Shown here: piece after piece, positions 46,418 through 55,920 of the stretch
How the letters are laid out: each line of letters begins with the position of its first letter
Numbering within the stretch: position 1 is the first letter of the stretch
Position numbers and translations under genes: made by a program
Source: Schauerella fraxinea
GTDB taxonomy: Bacteria; Pseudomonadota; Gammaproteobacteria; Burkholderiales; Burkholderiaceae_B
NCBI GenBank assembly: GCA_030849965.1
Contig: JAVDKL010000001.1
Coordinates: 2,338,554-2,402,553, forward strand
Length of the DNA stretch: 64,000 nt
Reading direction: 5' to 3'
Notes under the pieces: generated by a model
The model's input: the letters and a program-made list of their open reading frames with translations, nothing else
What the model was told of the DNA's origin: nothing
Databases searched by the model: none

Positions 46418-47416
46418 TCATTGCACGGTGATCTTGGTCTGGTCGATCGCCGTGCTCCACTTGGCGACTTCGGCCTCCAGGCGCTGACGGGATTGCTGCG
46501 GCGTGGTCTGTACCACTTCCACACCCAACTGCGACAGTTTGTCTTTCATTGCCGGCGTTTTCAGTACGTCCGAGATCGCCGCGTTGAGTTGGACGATCAC
46601 TTCGTCGGGCGTGCCCTTCGGCGCCAGGATGCTGTAGACCGCAACTGCATTGAAGGCGGGCAGGCCCTGCTCGGCGAAGGTCGGCACGTCCGGCAACACG
46701 GTCAGCCGTTTCTGGCTCGCCACGCCCAAGGCGGTCACGCGCCCGCTGGGCAGATTGGCCAAGGCAGTGGGCGAGGTCGTGAACATCAACTGGATCTCAC
46801 CTCCCAGCAGATCGGACATGGCCGGGCTCGAGCCGCGATAGGGCACATGCAGAAGGTCAACCTTGGCTTGCTGGCGAAACAGTTCGGTCACGATGTGTTC
46901 GGTCGAACCGTTACCCGTGGAGCCGTAGGCATACTTACCGGGATTGGCCCGCGCCTTGGCGCTCATGTCGGCAAAGTTGTTCATGCCCAGCTGCTTGTTG
47001 GCCAGCAAGATCAATGGCAGCTCGCCCAACGTCGACACCGGAATGAAATCGGCGAGCAAGTCATACCCCACCGTTTCCTTGCCGAGGATTTTCTCGGTCA
47101 TGGCGTACGAGGTGGTGGGCGCCATCAGAAGCGTATAACCATCCGGCGCGGCGCGCTTGACGTACTGGGCGCTGATGTTTCCGGAAAACCCGGGTTTGTT
47201 CTCGACCACGACCGAGGTCTTGAGCTTTTCGCCCATACCCTGCGCAATGATGCGGCCAACCACATCCACGCCGCCACCCGGCGTAAAGCCCACGACCAGG
47301 CTGATGGGCTTGTCGGGATAGGCCGCGCTCGCCGGTGCCGCGACAGAGGCCGCGCCGACAGCCAGAGCGGCCAGGGTCAAGCAGTGCAGGCGATGAAACA
47401 GCGGAGACTTCTTCAT
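46418..47416 (-). CDS. Bug-family tripartite tricarboxylate transporter receptor
   Basis: The 332-residue precursor has a signal peptide ending near PASAA and the Bug signature YPDKPISLVVGFTPGGGVDV. AAGGGGAAG precedes the ATG. It lies between the acyl-CoA ligase and the enoyl-CoA hydratase genes on the same strand, so it likely binds the carboxylic acid that the ligase activates. As with the other two Bug genes here, no membrane permease genes are near. Confidence 0.9.
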   Translation of the reverse strand: MKKSPLFHRLHCLTLAALAVGAASVAAPASAAYPDKPISLVVGFTPGGGVDVVGRIIAQGMGEKLKTSVVVENKPGFSGNISAQYVKRAAPDGYTLLMAPTTSYAMTEKILGKETVGYDLLADFIPVSTLGELPLILLANKQLGMNNFADMSAKARANPGKYAYGSTGNGSTEHIVTELFRQQAKVDLLHVPYRGSSPAMSDLLGGEIQLMFTTSPTALANLPSGRVTALGVASQKRLTVLPDVPTFAEQGLPAFNAVAVYSILAPKGTPDEVIVQLNAAISDVLKTPAMKDKLSQLGVEVVQTTPQQSRQRLEAEVAKWSTAIDQTKITVQ

Positions 47417-47499
47417 GACATACTTCCCCTTGCGATGGCTCCGGTGGCCCTGCGTGGATATGCGCATCGGCACCGAAATCCGGTTGCGTTGATTGGACG

Positions 47500-49065
47500 T
47501 TATGACTTGCCGATGCGATAGCCCGTGGTCTCTACATCCCACACGCCACGCACCTCGCGCGACAGTTCTTTTTTCTGAATGCGTTGCGTGGGCGTTTTCG
47601 GAAACTCGGCGATAAACGTCACGTACCGCGGCACCTGGAAATAAGGCAGCCGCTCGGCACTCCACTTGATCAGATCCAAAGGCTCGAGCCGGCGGCCTTC
47701 GCGCAAGCGCACGAACAACTTCAACTCATCCTCGCCCAAATCGCTGGGCACGCCGATCAGTGCCGTTTCTTCGACCGCATCGTGCTCACTCATGATGCGT
47801 TCGACTTCCCATGCCGAAATATTGATGCCACGACGGCGCAACATGTCTTTCTTGCGTCCGGCGTAGAACAGAAAGCCATCGCCATCCTGGGTCGCCAGAT
47901 CGCCGGTGCAGAACCACTCGCCGCGACGGGACGACGCCTCGGCATCCGCCTGGTTGTAGTACCCCAGAAAGCCTAGACCGGGTGCCGTGGCGCGGATCGT
48001 GATCTCACCCGCGTCGCCCACCGGGACGGCTTCGCCCGCATCGTTCGTCAAGCGAACGTCGAAATAGGAAATCGGCTTGCCGATCGATCCTGCCGGGCCA
48101 TCGGGATTGAGCGTGACGAAGGTGATCAGTTCGGACAGGCCGTAGCCCTCGCGCATCGCCACGCCAAAGCGCTCGGAAAAGGCGTGCCAGGTGTCGGCGG
48201 GGCAACCGCCGCCCCAGGCGATCCGCACGCGGTGCTCGCGATCGCTTTCCTTGGGCGGCTGCTTGAGCAACATCGGCAATACGCTGCCCAGATAATGAAT
48301 ATGCGTGACGTCCAGACGCCGTACGTCGTCCCAGAAGCGCGATGCGCTGAAGCGCTCGACCATGGCCAATCTGAAACCGCCCACCAGCGCGGCAATCGCT
48401 ACGGCTACGCCCGCGCCGTGATGCAGCGCTTCCCAGAACAGAAAGACATCGCCGGGCCCCGCGCCGGTCAGGCGAAGAATGGCTTGCGGCCCCGCGCGAA
48501 GATGCCGGTCGGATTTCAGCACGCCCTTGGGCAGGCCGGTCGTCCCGGAGCTTGGAGTGAGGCCGATGATGTCGTCCGGCATCACTACGGTGTCGGGCGC
48601 CGTGGCCGGTTGATCGACGCAGGCGTCCAGGCCCTGGCCCGCCACGCCGCGCCACAACACGGTCGTCAACACGTCGGCGTGAACCTGCACGACCGAGGCG
48701 TACGCCACATCGGCGATCAACGCCTGCGGCTGCAGTTGCTCGAACACATGCGCCAGCGGGGCACCGATCAGATGCACGTTGACGGGCACCCGCACCAGGC
48801 CAAGCTTGGCCAACGCAAAGATAACGAACATGTGGTCCGGATGACCGGGCAGCATCACCGCCACACGATCACCTTTGCGCAGACCCTTTGCCGTCAACAG
48901 GTTGGCGATTTGATTGACCCGCGCGTCGAGCGCGGCAAAGGTGGTCGCATCCTCGCCGAATGTGCAATACACCTGGTCAGGTTGCTCACGCGCACGCCGC
49001 ACCAGCAAGGCCGCAATGGTTTCGTTGGAGAGGGGCGGAACGTCGACGTGCTGAAGATCGGTCAT
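47500..49065 (-). CDS. AMP-dependent acyl-CoA ligase (CaiC-like)
   Basis: This 521-residue enzyme of the adenylate-forming family activates a carboxylic acid with ATP and CoA. The ATP loop is TPSSGTTGLPKGV, the second core motif is REGYGLSE, and the C-terminal GRKKDMLRRRGINIS contains the hinge. The sequence is closest in style to carnitine/crotonobetaine-type CaiC ligases. The start at 49065 (MTDLQH) is chosen over 49092; neither has a strong ribosome site. It is probably cotranscribed with the Bug receptor and hydratase and controlled by the upstream IclR gene. Confidence 0.88.
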   Translation of the reverse strand: MTDLQHVDVPPLSNETIAALLVRRAREQPDQVYCTFGEDATTFAALDARVNQIANLLTAKGLRKGDRVAVMLPGHPDHMFVIFALAKLGLVRVPVNVHLIGAPLAHVFEQLQPQALIADVAYASVVQVHADVLTTVLWRGVAGQGLDACVDQPATAPDTVVMPDDIIGLTPSSGTTGLPKGVLKSDRHLRAGPQAILRLTGAGPGDVFLFWEALHHGAGVAVAIAALVGGFRLAMVERFSASRFWDDVRRLDVTHIHYLGSVLPMLLKQPPKESDREHRVRIAWGGGCPADTWHAFSERFGVAMREGYGLSELITFVTLNPDGPAGSIGKPISYFDVRLTNDAGEAVPVGDAGEITIRATAPGLGFLGYYNQADAEASSRRGEWFCTGDLATQDGDGFLFYAGRKKDMLRRRGINISAWEVERIMSEHDAVEETALIGVPSDLGEDELKLFVRLREGRRLEPLDLIKWSAERLPYFQVPRYVTFIAEFPKTPTQRIQKKELSREVRGVWDVETTGYRIGKS

Positions 49066-49279
49066 GAGGGAAGCAAGTAAGCGCATGCCCATTCAGCCCG
49101 AAGGCCGCAACGGCACTGCAAAAGACAAATGGCTGTTAATTGCTATTCAATTACTAATATTGACTAGCAATTTTTATGTAGCTTATGCCTCTTCCTACGC
49201 GCTTAAAAGCTAGGGATAACGCGAATTCGATTACCCCTCTGTCAAATGAACAGAAGAATAATTGAATATCAATTAAAAC

Positions 49280-50128
49280 TCAGGCTGAAATGGCACGGGC
49301 CGCTTGCAAGACGCGCGGCAGCAGATCGTGCCGAACGGCATCCACATCGAAACGCTGCGCGAGCGTCGAGAGATTGACAGCGCCCACAATCCGGCCCGAT
49401 ACATCGGTCACCGGCGCGGAGATCGACACCCCGTTCTGATCGAGATTCTTTTCGGTCAACGAGTAGCCGTTGCGGCGCGCTTTTTCAAACAAGGCGAGAA
49501 TTTCTTCAGTATCGCGATCGCCGAATCGGGCGCGTATATCGGGAGGCAAATGGGTGAGCCGCTCGAGGATTTGCGACAACGGCGCTTGCGAGAGCAAGAC
49601 CTGCCCGGATGACGACGTGAGCGCCGGAAACCGGCTGCCCATCGACAGATTGATGGACGTGATGTGCGTGCTGGGAATGTTGACCACGATGACCACGTCA
49701 TCGCCATCGAGCTCGACCCACGACACCGTTTCGCGCGTCTCGCGCGCCAGCTCGGCCAGGATGGGATAACTGCGGTCGCGCTGTGAATCGGGACTTGTCA
49801 TTCCACGCACCAGACCGAACAGCTTATTGGCCGGCAGGTACTGACGCGTGGCCGCGTCGCGCTTCAGATATCCCAACCAATGCAGGGTATAGACGAAACG
49901 CTGCGCGGCGCTGCGGCCCATCCCGGAACGGGCCGCGATCTCGGCCAACGACAACGGACCGGTGTGCTGTTCGAACAAGGCCAGAATCCGCATCCCCTTT
50001 TCGACCGACGCAACGAAAAGCCGGGCATCCGGCTCGTCCTGGACGACGCCGCCCGCTGTGGAGGCAGCAGGCGATGTCGCCGAAGCGATGGGCGATGCCG
50101 TGGCATCGGAGGAAGATGGAGCGGTCAT
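49280..50128 (-). CDS. IclR family transcriptional regulator
   Basis: The 282-residue regulator has an Ala/Ser-rich lead of 35 residues, an N-terminal winged helix (RILALFEQHTGPLSLAEIAA, then GMGRSAAQRFVYTLHWLGYL) and the C-terminal IclR effector domain (GVSISAPVTDVSGRIVGAV). It precedes the ligase-Bug-hydratase genes on the same strand with a 214-base AT-rich gap, in which promoter elements are likely. It should respond to the acid or its CoA ester. Confidence 0.9.
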   Translation of the reverse strand: MTAPSSSDATASPIASATSPAASTAGGVVQDEPDARLFVASVEKGMRILALFEQHTGPLSLAEIAARSGMGRSAAQRFVYTLHWLGYLKRDAATRQYLPANKLFGLVRGMTSPDSQRDRSYPILAELARETRETVSWVELDGDDVVIVVNIPSTHITSINLSMGSRFPALTSSSGQVLLSQAPLSQILERLTHLPPDIRARFGDRDTEEILALFEKARRNGYSLTEKNLDQNGVSISAPVTDVSGRIVGAVNLSTLAQRFDVDAVRHDLLPRVLQAARAISA

Positions 50129-50218
50129 GCGGGGCTCGAGTCTGCGTTCGCGCGCGATGTATCGCGCTTCCAGGCGGCAGTGTACCGCCTCGAATTCGAG
50201 CCGCTCGGGCGGCGAATC

Positions 50219-51523
50219 TTATGACGCCCCGCGCGGCACCGTGTTGAACGTGCGGCCTTCATTGGCGGCAGCGCCGTAGCGCGACAGCTCCAGGCCCTCG
50301 ATGCTGATCTCGGGACGATGGCCCGTCATCATATCGGCCACCAGCTTGCTGGAGCCGCACGCCATGGTCCAGCCCAAGGTGCCGTGCCCCGTGTTCAGGA
50401 ACAGGTTGCGATAACGCGTGCGGCCCACGATCGGGGTGCTGTCGGGCGTCATGGGGCGCAAGCCCGTCCAGAACTCAGCCCGCGCCAGATCGCCGCTACC
50501 GGGATACAGATCGTTGACGACGAGCTCGAGCGTGGCGCGGCGCGCCGCTTTCAAGCTCAGGTCGAAACCGGACAACTCGGCCATGCCGCCCACACGGATG
50601 CGATCGTCGAAGCGCGTGACCGCGACCTTGTAGGTTTCATCCAGCACCGTGGACATTGGCGCCGCCGCCGCATTGGTGATCGGGATCGTGAGCGAATAGC
50701 CCTTCACCGGATACACCGGCAAATCCAGCCCGAGCGGCGTCAAGAAATTGCGCGAATAACTGCCGAACGCCGTCACATAACGATCTGCCTTCAGCACCTC
50801 ATTACCCACGCGCACACCCATCACGGTGTCGCCCTCGGTAATCAATGCCTCGACGTTTTCGTTGAAGCGAAATTCAACGCCCATATTCACGGCCAGCGCG
50901 GCAAGCTTGGTCGTAAACATGTGGCAGTCGCCGGTTTCATCATTGGGCAGCCGCAAGCCGCCGGTGAGCGTGCTGCCGGGACGGCCGAGCGCAGGTTCGA
51001 CGGCAGCCAACTGCGCGGCGTCGAGCAGCTCGTAGGGCACGCCGACCTCTTCGAGCACGGCGATATCGCGCCGCGCCGCTTCCATTTGTGCATCGGTGCG
51101 AAAGAGCTGCAGCGTCCCGCGCGTGCGCTCTTCATAATGAATACCGGTTTCGCTGCGGACCGCACCCAGGCAATCGCGGCTGTACTCGGCCAGACGCAGC
51201 ATGCGTTCCTTGTTGACGGCATACCGAGCCGGCGAACAGTTCGACAGCATGGCGGCCATCCAGCGCAATTGATAAAGCGTGCCGTCAGGACGAATGGCCA
51301 AGGGCGAATGCTTCTTGAACATCCACTTCAACGCCTTGAGCGGAATGCCCGGTGCCGCCCACGGCGTGGAGTATCCGGGGGACACCTGGCCGGCATTGCG
51401 ATAACTGGTTTCCTTGGCAGGCGCCGCCTGGCGATCCACAACCGTGACTCTCACGCCCTGACGCGCCAAGTAGTAGGCGGTGGTCGTACCGATCACGCCG
51501 CTTCCGAGCACAATCACGTGCAT
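50219..51523 (-). CDS. dadA: D-amino acid dehydrogenase small subunit
   Basis: The 434-residue FAD enzyme oxidises D-amino acids, feeding electrons to the respiratory chain. The FAD-binding [14 protein letters not shown] is at residues 7-20, [14 protein letters not shown] is the family signature, and the C-terminal [17 protein letters not shown] closes the flavin site. It is divergent from an Lrp-type regulator, the standard dadA control arrangement. The usual partner alanine racemase gene is not adjacent. Confidence 0.93.
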   Translation of the reverse strand: MHVIVLGSGVIGTTTAYYLARQGVRVTVVDRQAAPAKETSYRNAGQVSPGYSTPWAAPGIPLKALKWMFKKHSPLAIRPDGTLYQLRWMAAMLSNCSPARYAVNKERMLRLAEYSRDCLGAVRSETGIHYEERTRGTLQLFRTDAQMEAARRDIAVLEEVGVPYELLDAAQLAAVEPALGRPGSTLTGGLRLPNDETGDCHMFTTKLAALAVNMGVEFRFNENVEALITEGDTVMGVRVGNEVLKADRYVTAFGSYSRNFLTPLGLDLPVYPVKGYSLTIPITNAAAAPMSTVLDETYKVAVTRFDDRIRVGGMAELSGFDLSLKAARRATLELVVNDLYPGSGDLARAEFWTGLRPMTPDSTPIVGRTRYRNLFLNTGHGTLGWTMACGSSKLVADMMTGHRPEISIEGLELSRYGAAANEGRTFNTVPRGAS

Positions 51524-51542
51524 GATGAACCCCTCGATTATG

Positions 51543-51566
51543 GATAGACAATTTCACCAGTCTATC
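51543..51566. promoter_or_regulatory. Operator candidate between dadA and lrp
   Basis: GATAGAC and GTCTATC are perfect 7-base arms with a 10-base spacer, about 20 bases upstream of the dadA start. The position fits a binding site for the divergent Lrp-type regulator. A second dyad, TCCGGG-N5-CCCGGA, is found at 51607-51623. Confidence 0.5.
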
Positions 51567-51606
51567 GACATCCGATCAGTTTTTTTGCCTGAAATGTGGC
51601 CTAAAA

Positions 51607-51623
51607 TCCGGGCTCTACCCGGA
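51607..51623. promoter_or_regulatory. Second dyad in the dadA-lrp gap
   Basis: TCCGGG-CTCTA-CCCGGA has perfect 6-base arms and lies 35 bases before the lrp start. It may be a hairpin in the lrp leader or a second binding site. No T run follows. Confidence 0.35.
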
Positions 51624-51657
51624 AAATTCGCCTGAAAAGGCATGTTTGCAGACAAAA

Positions 51658-52122
51658 ATGCGTGAACTCGACCGTACCGACCTGAACATCCTCGACATTC
51701 TGCAGAAAGACGGCCGCATCGCCATCACCGAACTGGCGGCAAAGGTAAACCTGTCGACCACACCGTGTTCCGAGCGCGTCAAGCGGATGGAACGCGAAGG
51801 CGTCATCGAAGGATATTACGCGCGGCTCAACCCGAAAGCGGTCAAAAAAGAGTTACTGGTTTTTCTGGAAATCAACCTGTCTGCCAAATCGGGAGACGTG
51901 TTCGACAAAGTGCGCCGCGAACTGCTGCAGATCCCGGAAGTGCTCGAGTGCCATCTCGTATCGGGCGAATTCGACTACCTGGTGAAGGCGCGATTGCCGG
52001 AGATGCGCGCGTATCGAAAACTGTTGGGCGAACTCTTGAAACGCCTGCCGGCTTCCGCCACCTCGCGCAGCTACATCGTGATGGAAGAGGTGAAAGAGTC
52101 GCTGTATCTGTCGCTCATGTAA
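51658..52122 (+). CDS. Lrp/AsnC family regulator (DadR-like)
   Basis: This 154-residue Lrp protein has the N-terminal helix-turn-helix (LDRTDLNILDILQKDGRIAI, then STTPCSERVKRMEREGVI) and the C-terminal RAM effector domain with the GEFDYLVKARLPEM strand. It is divergent from dadA, as alanine-responsive dad regulators are, and also lies upstream of the nitrilase operon in the same direction. The ATG at 51658 is chosen; a TTG twelve bases upstream is in frame. Confidence 0.92.
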   Translation: MRELDRTDLNILDILQKDGRIAITELAAKVNLSTTPCSERVKRMEREGVIEGYYARLNPKAVKKELLVFLEINLSAKSGDVFDKVRRELLQIPEVLECHLVSGEFDYLVKARLPEMRAYRKLLGELLKRLPASATSRSYIVMEEVKESLYLSLM

Positions 52123-52251
52123 ACGCATTTTGCATGCTTGCCCGACCGGGCCCTGGCGACGTCGTATTTCGCCCGACACCCCACCGTGTTGCGCCCTGCC
52201 CGGGCGGTTACTCTAGTAGGTTCACAGCCTGGTTCATAGGAAGGCACGACC

Positions 52252-53055
52252 ATGTTGAAAGTTGCTTTAGGCCAATTCGCGGTCGCCCGCGAATGGCAGG
52301 AAAACGCGAACACCTGCGTGACGTTGATGGCGTCGGCGCAGGCCGGCGGCGCCCAGTTGCTCGTGTTGCCCGAGGGCATCCTGGCGCGAGACATCACCGA
52401 CCCGGATATCGTGCGCAAGTCGGCGCAGCCGCTGGACGGCCCGTTCCTGTCGCAATTGCTGTCGGCCAGTGCCGACAACGACATGACGACGATGATGTGC
52501 GTGCACAGCCCGACGGGCGACGGGCGCATTCACAATAATCTGATCGCGTTGCGCGCGGGCAAGATCGTCGCACGCTACATCAAGCTGCATCTCTACGATG
52601 CCTTCTCGATGAAAGAGTCGACCAACGTCACGCCCGGCACGCAAGTGCCGCCGCTGCTCGAGGTGGGCGGATTGAAGGTCGGCCTGATGACCTGCTACGA
52701 CGTGCGGTTTCCCGAACTTGCGCGGCGTTTGGCACACGATGGCGCCGATGTGCTCGTGCTGCCCTCGGCGTGGGTCAAGGGCCCATTGAAAGAAATGCAC
52801 TGGGAAGTGCTGGTGACCGCGCGGGCGCTCGAGAACACCTGCTACATGGTGGCGGTGGGCGAATGCGGCGAACGCAATATTGGCGCCAGCATGGTGGTCG
52901 ATCCTCTGGGCGTGGTCACGGCGCGCGCAGGTGAAGCGCCCGCGCTGTTCTTTGCCGACATCGATCCCGCGCGTCTGGCGCATGCACGCAAAGTACTGCC
53001 GGCGCTTGAAAATCGCCGTTTCGACCGGCCCGAACTCAGAAAGGAAGGCGCGTGA
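52252..53055 (+). CDS. Carbon-nitrogen hydrolase (nitrilase superfamily amidase)
   Basis: The 267-residue protein has the full nitrilase-superfamily triad: E41 in VLPEG, K111 in YIKLHLYDAF and C148 in MTCYDVRFPE. It resembles the amidases that hydrolyse deaminated glutathione or omega-amides of 2-oxo acids (NIT1/YobB-type). Its stop overlaps the GTG start of a class V aminotransferase gene, so the two are coupled; such an amidase paired with an aminotransferase recalls the omega-amidase partnership of glutamine or related transaminases. Confidence 0.88.
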   Translation: MLKVALGQFAVAREWQENANTCVTLMASAQAGGAQLLVLPEGILARDITDPDIVRKSAQPLDGPFLSQLLSASADNDMTTMMCVHSPTGDGRIHNNLIALRAGKIVARYIKLHLYDAFSMKESTNVTPGTQVPPLLEVGGLKVGLMTCYDVRFPELARRLAHDGADVLVLPSAWVKGPLKEMHWEVLVTARALENTCYMVAVGECGERNIGASMVVDPLGVVTARAGEAPALFFADIDPARLAHARKVLPALENRRFDRPELRKEGA

Positions 53056-54320
53056 ACGGCGCGCGCGATCAAGCGGTCGGGCCACCCTCTTCCGCTGCGT
53101 TCAATTCCGCCTCGACGCCTGCCCCAGTGGCTGGGCTCGATCTCGAACGGATCCGTGCCGACACACCGGCCGCATCGCACCGCGCCTATCTCAATAACGC
53201 GGGCGCCGCGCTGATGCCGCGTCAGGTCGTGGATACCGTGAAGGCGCACATCGATCTCGAAACCGAGGTGGGCGGCTACGAAGCGGCCGCGCTGGCCGCC
53301 GACCGCCATCAAAACGTCTATGCCAGTGTGGCGTCGCTGCTCGGGGCATCCAAGGACGAAATTGCGCTCACCGAGAACGCGACCGTGGCTTGGCAGATGG
53401 CGTTTTACGCTTTGCGATTTGCACCGGGCGATCGCATCCTGACGGTGCAGGCCGAATACGCCGCCAACTACGTGGCCTATCTGCAGATGGCGCGCCGTAC
53501 CGGGGTGAGCATCGAGGTCATCCCCAACGACGCCAGCGGTCAGACGGATCCAGCGGCACTGGCGCGCATGATCGATGGGCGTGTCAAACTGATTTCCGTG
53601 ACTTGGGTGCCCACCAACGGCGGGCTGACCAATCCGGCTGCGGCCATCGGCCGCATTGCCCGGGCGGCCCGCGTCCCTTATCTGCTTGACGCGTGCCAGG
53701 CCGTGGGCCAGATGCCGGTCGATGTGAACGCACTCGGCTGCGACATGCTCTCGGCCACCGGCCGAAAATTTTTGCGTGGCCCACGCGGCACCGGCTTTCT
53801 GTATGTGCGACGCGGTCTGCTCGAGCAGCTCGAACCGCCCATGATCGATCACTTCGCCGCGCCCTGGACCGCCGTCGACACCTATTCTTTACGCGACGAT
53901 GCACGCCGGTTCGAAACCTGGGAAAGCAATATCGCCGCACAACTGGGATTGGGCGCGGCAATCGATTACGCGCAGGGATTGGGCTTGACGTCGATCGAGG
54001 CGCGTTGCCATGCGCTGGCGCAGCGATTGCGCAATGGCCTGAACAGCCTGCCTGGGGTCACGGTGCACGATCTGGGCGAGCGGCCTTCGGCCATCGTCAG
54101 TTTTTCGCTGCCCGGCTTGGCCGCGTCGACAGTGGTCGCGTTCGCGCACCAGCAAAAAATTTCCATCGGATCGAGCGATCCGTCGAGTACGCTTCTGGAT
54201 GCACGCGCTCGGGCTTTACCCGCGGTGGTGCGCGCCTCGCCGCATTACTACAACACCGAAACCGACATCGATCGACTCGTCGCATGCTGCGACGCCCTGC
54301 TCCAAGGCACCCAACCATGA
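53052..54320 (+). CDS. Class V PLP aminotransferase family protein
   Basis: This 422-residue fold-type I PLP enzyme belongs to the class V family (cysteine desulfurase/isopenicillin N epimerase-like). The internal aldimine lysine is K239 in ATGRKFLRGPRGTGF and the pyridine-binding aspartate is D213 in LLDACQAVG. It lacks a desulfurase-type cysteine loop that I can see. The GTG start lies in the nitrilase stop codon, and its own stop overlaps the next ATG. Reaction unknown; transaminase, lyase or epimerase roles all occur in the family. Confidence 0.85.
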   Translation: MNGARDQAVGPPSSAAFNSASTPAPVAGLDLERIRADTPAASHRAYLNNAGAALMPRQVVDTVKAHIDLETEVGGYEAAALAADRHQNVYASVASLLGASKDEIALTENATVAWQMAFYALRFAPGDRILTVQAEYAANYVAYLQMARRTGVSIEVIPNDASGQTDPAALARMIDGRVKLISVTWVPTNGGLTNPAAAIGRIARAARVPYLLDACQAVGQMPVDVNALGCDMLSATGRKFLRGPRGTGFLYVRRGLLEQLEPPMIDHFAAPWTAVDTYSLRDDARRFETWESNIAAQLGLGAAIDYAQGLGLTSIEARCHALAQRLRNGLNSLPGVTVHDLGERPSAIVSFSLPGLAASTVVAFAHQQKISIGSSDPSSTLLDARARALPAVVRASPHYYNTETDIDRLVACCDALLQGTQP

Positions 54321-54892
54321 CCCATATCATCCCCACGCCTGAAGCGCTGCTGCGTCGCTACATTCGCGCCAAGGACGAAAACCGGCCCCATCTGATGGCG
54401 CTCACCTTCGCGCCCGACGCGCGCCTGCAGATGCATCTGCACACCGAGACCATTACGTTTCCGGCCGAATCGATCGGCGTGGATGCCATTGCGGACACCC
54501 TTGTGCGCGACTTCGGTCGGCAGTACGACAACGTGTACACGTTTTATGTGACTGGCCGGCGCCCGGCAGCGCATGCCGAAACGTTTGCCTGTCCGTGGCT
54601 CGTCGGCATGACCGAAAAAGCCACGGGAAGCGTACGCGTCGGTTGCGGCCGCTATGAATGGACGATAGACGCCGAGCGCGCCTGCGTCACGGCACTGACC
54701 ATTACGATCACGCATATGTCGGTGTTGCCCGCGACGTGCGCCGAGTCGATGTTTGCCTGGTTGACGTCGCTCGGCTATCCGTGGACCCCGCCGCAAGCAA
54801 TCTTTGCGCACGCACCGACCGATGAGGCCTTCGGCCCGGTGCTGCACGCGCTGCGCGCGGCCTGCGAACCGGCGGGCGCGATCCCGGCCTGA
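54317..54892 (+). CDS. SnoaL/NTF2-like protein
   Basis: This 191-residue protein starts with the NTF2-like helix pattern (LLRRYIRAKDENRPHLMALTFAPDA in part) and shows alternating strands up to about residue 140 as in SnoaL_4 domains, followed by an extra C-terminal 50 residues. Members are small isomerases, hydratases or binding proteins. It is translationally coupled to the aminotransferase (ATGA overlap) and ends a three-gene operon behind lrp. I cannot name a reaction. Confidence 0.75.
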   Translation: MTHIIPTPEALLRRYIRAKDENRPHLMALTFAPDARLQMHLHTETITFPAESIGVDAIADTLVRDFGRQYDNVYTFYVTGRRPAAHAETFACPWLVGMTEKATGSVRVGCGRYEWTIDAERACVTALTITITHMSVLPATCAESMFAWLTSLGYPWTPPQAIFAHAPTDEAFGPVLHALRAACEPAGAIPA

Positions 54893-54985
54893 TCTGGAGA
54901 TGAGAGGAGGCCCTGAGCGGCCCTGATGCGCCCCCTCAGGCATCGTCAGGCGTGACGACGGGGCGAGCTTAGCGTCCGCGCAGCT

Positions 54986-55189
54986 TTAGCGTCCGCGCGG
55001 GCCGCCGGGTCCACCGCCGTCGTAGCCCCCACGGCCGCCACCGTCATAACCGCCGCGGCCGCCTCCACCACCACCGCCATGATGCGGTCCCCACCAGCAG
55101 CAGCCGGACATCGACACCGCCAATAGAAGCGCCAGGGGCGCCAGCGTCAGCCGGCGTGCGTGGCGTGTGAGCGTAGATGCGGGTTTCAT
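54986..55189 (-). CDS. Small Gly-rich secreted lipoprotein-like peptide
   Basis: This 67-residue product has a basic start, a hydrophobic export segment and a lipobox-like SMSGC, so it may be lipidated at the cysteine near residue 30. The rest is HHGG, a run of glycines and two GRGGYDGG repeats. No known domain is seen. It is divergent from the RcnB-like gene, which is also Gly-rich. Low-complexity composition makes the call less sure, but the signal sequence is convincing. Confidence 0.55.
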   Translation of the reverse strand: MKPASTLTRHARRLTLAPLALLLAVSMSGCCWWGPHHGGGGGGGRGGYDGGGRGGYDGGGPGGPRGR

Positions 55190-55352
55190 GATGTGGCTCC
55201 AATCGAAATGACGATGACGTCATCGTAGGGAGCGGTACCGGTAAAGTCATCAAGCGTTTAACGTGCTTTCCATCGCCGGAACTTGCTAACCGGCGCTCCA
55301 TCGTGCCTGCACATTTGCTTCCTAGAATGAAGCCATTTCAACGCTAGGAAAG

Positions 55353-55844
55353 ATGATGAAGACACGTCTGATATCGCTGCTCGTGGCAGCTGCCTGCACG
55401 GTGGCGAGCGCTGGTGCGATGGCGCAAGGGCGCCCCGACGACGGCCCCGGCGCACGCGGCCCGGGAGGCCCCGGTGCACAACAGGGCGGCCCCGATCGCG
55501 GCGGCCCGGCGCGGGGTCAGGATCGCGGTCCCGGCGCTGGCCCTGGAATGGAGCGTGGCCCTGGGCCCGGCGCAGACCGCGGTCCCGATCGCGGTCCGGG
55601 AGCGCATCGCGGTCCCGATCGATATGACCGCGGTCCGCAAGCGCATGGTCCTGGACCGGAACGTTGGGCGCGCGGCGATCGCGTGCCGCGCGATTACCGC
55701 GGCCGCGAATACGTGATTGCCGACTGGCGTCCGCATCATCTCGATGCGCCACCGCGCGGCTATCAATGGATCGGCGTGGGCGCGGATTATTTTCTGATCG
55801 GCATCGCCACCGGTATTGTGCTGCAGTCCGTGATATCGCGTTGA
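55353..55844 (+). CDS. RcnB-family periplasmic protein with Gly/Pro/Arg-rich repeat region
   Basis: The 163-residue precursor has a signal peptide ending at GAMAQG, a low-complexity middle (residues 25-105) of imperfect GPDRGP/GPGA repeats, and a C-terminal RcnB-like domain: REYVIADWRPHHLDAPPRGY, then QWIGVGADYFLIGIATGIV. RcnB proteins act in the periplasm in nickel/cobalt homeostasis; many homologues have only this domain and no proven metal role. It is near an ECF sigma/anti-sigma pair on the opposite strand, which could respond to envelope stress. Confidence 0.75.
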   Translation: MMKTRLISLLVAAACTVASAGAMAQGRPDDGPGARGPGGPGAQQGGPDRGGPARGQDRGPGAGPGMERGPGPGADRGPDRGPGAHRGPDRYDRGPQAHGPGPERWARGDRVPRDYRGREYVIADWRPHHLDAPPRGYQWIGVGADYFLIGIATGIVLQSVISR

Positions 55845-55920
55845 CCGAAGCGGCGTCAGTCCTGCGTCGCAGACCGTCGTGAGCGGAAAGGCAGAGGCTG
55901 CACGCGCCCACGCGGACGAC

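Noticed and set aside
45782-47521. Plus-strand open frame of 579 codons
   Set aside because: It runs antisense to the enoyl-CoA hydratase and Bug genes, both of which have clear motifs and starts. Long antisense frames are expected at this GC content, and this one has a His/Arg/Gln-rich composition typical of such shadows.
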